Below, one piece after another: positions 20,533 to 23,235 of a DNA stretch of 23,235 bases. The stretch is taken from contig JABCPU010000865.1 in NCBI GenBank assembly GCA_016800925.1, forward strand, positions 1 to 23,235, written 5' to 3'. This DNA is from Suillus spraguei. Taxonomy: Eukaryota > Basidiomycota > Agaricomycetes > Boletales > Suillaceae. The position numbers and the translations under genes are program-made. A model generated the notes under the pieces. The model saw only the letters and a list, made by a program, of their open reading frames with translations. It ran no database searches and was not told where the DNA came from. Position 1 is the stretch's first letter; each line of letters begins with the position of its first letter.

Positions 20533-21496
20533 TGAAACAAAGAAACTAGCGCTGGCCTAAGTATAAGCACAGTGTTAATCCTACTGAAGGCGTGAGTGAG
20601 ATGTTCGACCCAAGAGGACTGCAAATAGAAGTAATTCCTTCCAAGTTAGTGCGAAGGAAACAATGAAGTACTAATATGGCAACAAGAATTCTGACTTCTG
20701 AGGTTAGCGGCGGTAGCGGTATATCGGCGGTACTAGCGCAGTGTCAGCGGTACACGCGTGGTAAGGATAGCTGCAATGGTTAGCTAGCGAGAGCAAGAAA
20801 CAAAGTTACTTGGGCGAGACAAAAATGTTATTGCTACTGGCGGCATGGTAGCAGTAGCAGCAACTCCATATGAGCGGGAATGCAGGTGAGAGAGAAAACA
20901 ACCCAGCGAGATCACTGGCTGCAGTCTGGTTACGAGTAGTGAAGTCGAAAGTCATGCAGTACTTTGAGCGGTAAAGTTACCAGCGGTTAAATCAATGAGC
21001 GAAGTTCAAACGGAGAAAAGTTCAAAGGCAAATAGATTGCGACTAGTGAGCATTTCAGATACTAAGTCCTAGTGAAGGGATGTAATGGGAAGTAAAAGTA
21101 ATGGTATGTATGTTGAGTCCTTTTTAACATATGCAAGCGCATATGAGATAGCTATGCGAGTCCGGTAGCGAGAAAGAAAATAAACAGGGTACTTAATAAA
21201 CAGGCACACAGTGTGCAGCGGCCCCTTGGAATGTAAGGTAAATCCTGCTGTAGGTTTAGTAATGATGGAAGCGAGGTAACTACGCACCAATGGATTCTAG
21301 ACAGAATAGGACAGGACATGAGGGCATCAGCACAAGGATCCGGTAAGGGTTCATGGGAGAAGAATGGTTCTGCCTTAGCGGAGCGAAAAGGCTATTTCAT
21401 TGCTATAAGGAAATCCTCTGGTTGCTGCCACAGACGTTAATGAGACGCTTGTCGAAAACAGGGTTTTGACGGTCAGCATGACTTTTTCTCGCTACA
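20533..21496 (-). repeat. Solo LTR-B (964 bp, TSD CCGG), nested in copia gag-pol
   Basis: On the minus strand it begins TGTAGCGAGAAAAAGTCATG and ends CTTTGTTTCA. It is homologous throughout to LTR-A (6584-7523) in inverted orientation. Perfect 4-bp duplications CCGG lie at 20529-20532 and 21497-21500. It interrupts copia just after the gag zinc knuckle region. It carries GGGTCGAAC (20611-20603, minus). No coding content; the perfect duplication fits a fairly recent insertion. Confidence 0.9.
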
Positions 21497-21500
21497 CCGG

Positions 21501-22344
21501 TCTCTGTCCTTCCTTTCCTCCTCTGGTGGCCCAACAATCTGATTTGTAGTGTCCTTTCTTATCGCAGTTGTAACATACAATGTCATTGTTTGCTCCACGG
21601 CTATTCCAAGGATTAGTTCCAGTGGACAATGCAGAATTTCTGGCCTTCTTTCTGGAATGCGGATTTCTGATGAGCCAATGCTCATACTCCATGGTTACTG
21701 CAGTTATTAGCTTGTGAGGCATCACTAGCTTCTGGGCATAACCTGCAGCGGCTTCCAAAGATGAGATGATCAAATGGTAATAATCCAGGAATGATCCCAT
21801 GATTATGGCAGTGTAGTCTTCATCAGCTACCTGTGTACCCATTCCCTGCCATGGTCTGGCGGAGTCGATTCAACTCTCCAAAGTGCACCTTTACATCCCT
21901 GGATTTGTCACAACAAGTTAGGAGCATGCATTTCTGGACATCGCCTTTACTAGGGCGGACTTGCCCTCATGGATCTTCCAGAGTTCCAACCACATGCCAG
22001 ATCCGGAATCCATGCTATCCAGCTGTAGCATCAGCCTATCCGTGATGGTGCTGAAGATATGCTGTTGGACGAGTGAGTCTTTCTGTATGTACTCATTAAC
22101 TTCCTTCCTATTGTCCTTGATTTCGTCCGGGTTGCTGCAGTTCCGTCCAGTTTGCGTACTACTCCGCTGTGTCAGCAACATAGCGGATGGACTTGACTAC
22201 CGTCCCATCTACATATTCTCTGAGTCTGCACACCCTTAAGGCAATTGTCATGTGATTCTTGTAAGTGACCCAATTGGATCCATCTTCAGCAAGATGCAGA
22301 ATATTAAACAGAGAACTGGAACTGGAGGGCATACTGTAATCCAT
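21501..22344 (-). pseudogene. Copia gag (broken)
   Basis: The start ATG at 22344 lies 6 bp beyond the inferred primer-binding site. The N-terminus 'LHLAEDGSNWVTYKNHMTIA' matches the copia gag opening seen in many fungal and plant elements (family knowledge). The frame shifts near 22170, then continues through 'VNEYIQKDSLVQQHIFSTIT' and 'MDSGSGMWLELWKIHEGKSA', shifts again near 21850, and ends with 'DEDYTAIIMGSFLDYYHLII' and the CCHC knuckle 'CYNCDKKGHYKSDCW' (about 21575-21530). LTR-B enters a few residues later. The protein would form the virus-like particle and bind RNA. Two frameshifts make it non-functional. Confidence 0.88.
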
Positions 22345-22351
22345 TTGAGTA

Positions 22352-22367
22352 GCAGGGCTTCATAACC
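22352..22367 (-). other. Copia primer-binding site, probable half-tRNA(iMet) type
   Basis: The plus-strand GCAGGGCTTCATAACC next to the 5' LTR resembles the anticodon stem-loop of fungal initiator tRNA-Met (GCAGGGCTCATAACC), with one extra T. The minus strand would therefore pair with the anticodon region of that tRNA. Drosophila copia is known to use such an internal tRNA fragment as primer. Confidence 0.65.
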
Positions 22368-22888
22368 TGATAAGATTATAGCCAGAGTATAGGGGGAAAG
22401 AATCCGGAGGGCTTCCAGATGAGTTTCCGATAAAGTTTCTGAAAGGAATCCAAAGGATTTCCAGAGGAGGTTTCCGAGATGTTTTCTGGAGGTATTCCGG
22501 AAATAGGGGTTCCAGAAGAGCAGACTATGTAGGAACTGGAAAGGATTGGAAATCCAGTTTATAGGAGTAGAGTAACTTTGGTACAGAATAGATTTCTTAT
22601 TTACACTTTAACTTGTAGTTTACATGTTGTTCTTATACTAAATATGTATGGAGTATCTCCGTCATCATCTCCAATGATATGACGGAGTCTGGAGTAAGTA
22701 GCTGTACACTATGCTATCATTATATGGATGAGTGTTAGTCTACTCCGCTACTTGACAGGTAGTCCGGTGATTTAAGAGGAGTAACCTAATCTGGATGACA
22801 GGTCACATGACTGGAAATACTTCCGGATATCATTTCCGGATATCTCTATCTTCTTCCGGATAGGGGCTATCGGATGCAGATTCTAACA
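22368..22888 (-). repeat. Copia 5' LTR (521 bp)
   Basis: Upstream LTR of the minus-strand element, near-identical to 16064-16590. The terminal stretch 22820-22862 holds three TTCCGGATA words in close succession. Flanked outside by CGATC (22889-22893). Confidence 0.95.
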
Positions 22889-23090
22889 CGATCGTGGTAT
22901 GGGAACCGCAAGCTTCGGACGGGTCTGGAACTGAGAAGCCAGAGTCGGGGGAATTAGGTGAATAATACTGATATTGATCATCTGATGCTAGTGGTACTTG
23001 AAAATCTAGGTCAGGGCTGCATGAATGTCCTTCATGTGATGAACTCTCATCTTCTGATGCAAACCATGAGGCATATTGAGAGGGGTACAT
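22889..23090 (-). pseudogene. N-terminus of the shattered fungal gene (piece 1 of 7)
   Basis: ATG at 23090 has A at -3. It opens 'MYPSQYASWFASEDESSSHE' and continues without a stop through an acidic, Ser/Pro/Tyr-rich region ('YQYYSPNSPDSGFSVPDPSE') to 'SHTTI', where the copia element entered. The low-complexity acidic N-terminus is probably disordered. An out-of-frame upstream ATG at 23107 (A at -3) opens a short overlapping reading frame that could reduce translation. The frame continues correctly in piece 2 after the copia element is removed, which supports this start region. Function unknown; see the transposase-like motifs in pieces 3 and 5. Confidence 0.65.
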
Positions 23091-23235
23091 TGTGAAACTT
23101 TACTCATGGTGAGTTGAGACGTGTCAGTATCTGAGACTTGAGACTTGAGACTACATGATGTGATGCGACAGTATCATGTGCTTTACTTTTTTGCATGTCT
23201 TCACTGATTTAGCAGATAACTTTTTTTGACACGTG
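23091..23235 (-). promoter_or_regulatory. Upstream region of the shattered gene
   Basis: 145 bp upstream of the ATG at 23090. It holds a 7-bp tandem repeat (GAGACTT units, about 23139-23158), the 11-mer AGTATCATGTG (23170-23180, also at 14769-14779) and a T7 run at 23220-23226. No clear TATA box. Promoter role is assumed only from position. Confidence 0.25.

Larger units (their letters stand above)
16064..22888 (-). mobile_element. Ty1/copia LTR retrotransposon, complete structure but dead, with two nested insertions
   Basis: Two LTRs (521 and 527 bp, TGTTAG...TTATCA on the minus strand), primer-binding site, gag, protease, integrase, reverse transcriptase, RNase H (the Ty1/copia order) and a polypurine tract are all present. 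The 5-bp flanks on the minus strand are GATCG (22893-22889) and GATCA (16063-16059), one CpG transition apart; GATCG fits the host codons ACG ATC GTG. Solo LTR-B (20533-21496) and an LTR-like ~0.7-kb insertion (~17960-18690) are nested inside, so ~5.1 kb is the original element. Many conserved Arg codons are changed to Cys, Trp, His, Gln or stop, and a reverse-transcriptase Asp is changed to Asn. Confidence 0.95.

Noticed and set aside
6584..21496. A giant element bounded by the inverted pair LTR-A and LTR-B
   Set aside because: Each copy has its own duplication (CCGC/CTGC and CCGG/CCGG) and sits inside a different older element.
1..23235. CRISPR arrays, tRNA or rRNA genes, bacterial operons
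   Set aside because: None seen. The tRNA-like stretch at 22352-22367 is a primer-binding site next to an LTR, not a tRNA gene.

Overview
The window looks like repeat-rich nuclear DNA of a basidiomycete fungus, probably a mushroom-forming agaricomycete. The reasons are 47-56 bp GT..AG introns, a Tad1-like LINE with a fungal-type three-knuckle gag, a Ty1/copia element of the type common in basidiomycetes, and degenerate copies of an agaricomycete repeat gene. CpG-to-TpG/CpA decay is strong in most of it. I see no intact single-copy gene, tRNA, rRNA or CRISPR array.

The main result is that nearly everything outside the transposons is ONE minus-strand gene of about 4.2 kb, cut into seven pieces. 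It starts at the ATG ending at 23090 and runs off the left edge at position 1. Read 5' to 3' (descending coordinates) the pieces are 23090-22889, 16063-15049, 14596-14308, 7984-7887, 4493-3969, 3027-1879 and 943-1. Removing each insertion and one copy of its target duplication restores sensible codons at most junctions. The protein matches, from memory, a multi-copy 'hypothetical protein' family of agaricomycetes. Its motif order suggests an RNase H-fold transposase ancestry (inference).

Insertions from left to right: solo LTR1 (944-1878, +); solo LTR2 (3028-3968, -); a composite LTR-family insertion (4494-7886, +) that carries a 1.5-kb unclassified block and a nested solo LTR-A (6584-7523, +); a Tad1-like LINE (7985-14307, -) with poly(A) tail and target duplication; a 452-bp MITE-like block (14597-15048); and a full-length but dead Ty1/copia element (16064-22888, -), itself hit by solo LTR-B (20533-21496, -) and by a ~0.7-kb LTR-like insertion (~17960-18690).

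All five delimited insertions of the ~0.94-kb TG...CA LTR superfamily have, or can be inferred to have had, a 4-bp target duplication of the form N-C-G-N. This suggests CpG-centred target choice and is the most novel signal here. The elements also decay differently: the copia element lost arginines and catalytic residues through CpG transitions, whereas the LINE keeps its CpGs but is full of frameshifts. Nothing in the window appears able to make a complete functional protein.
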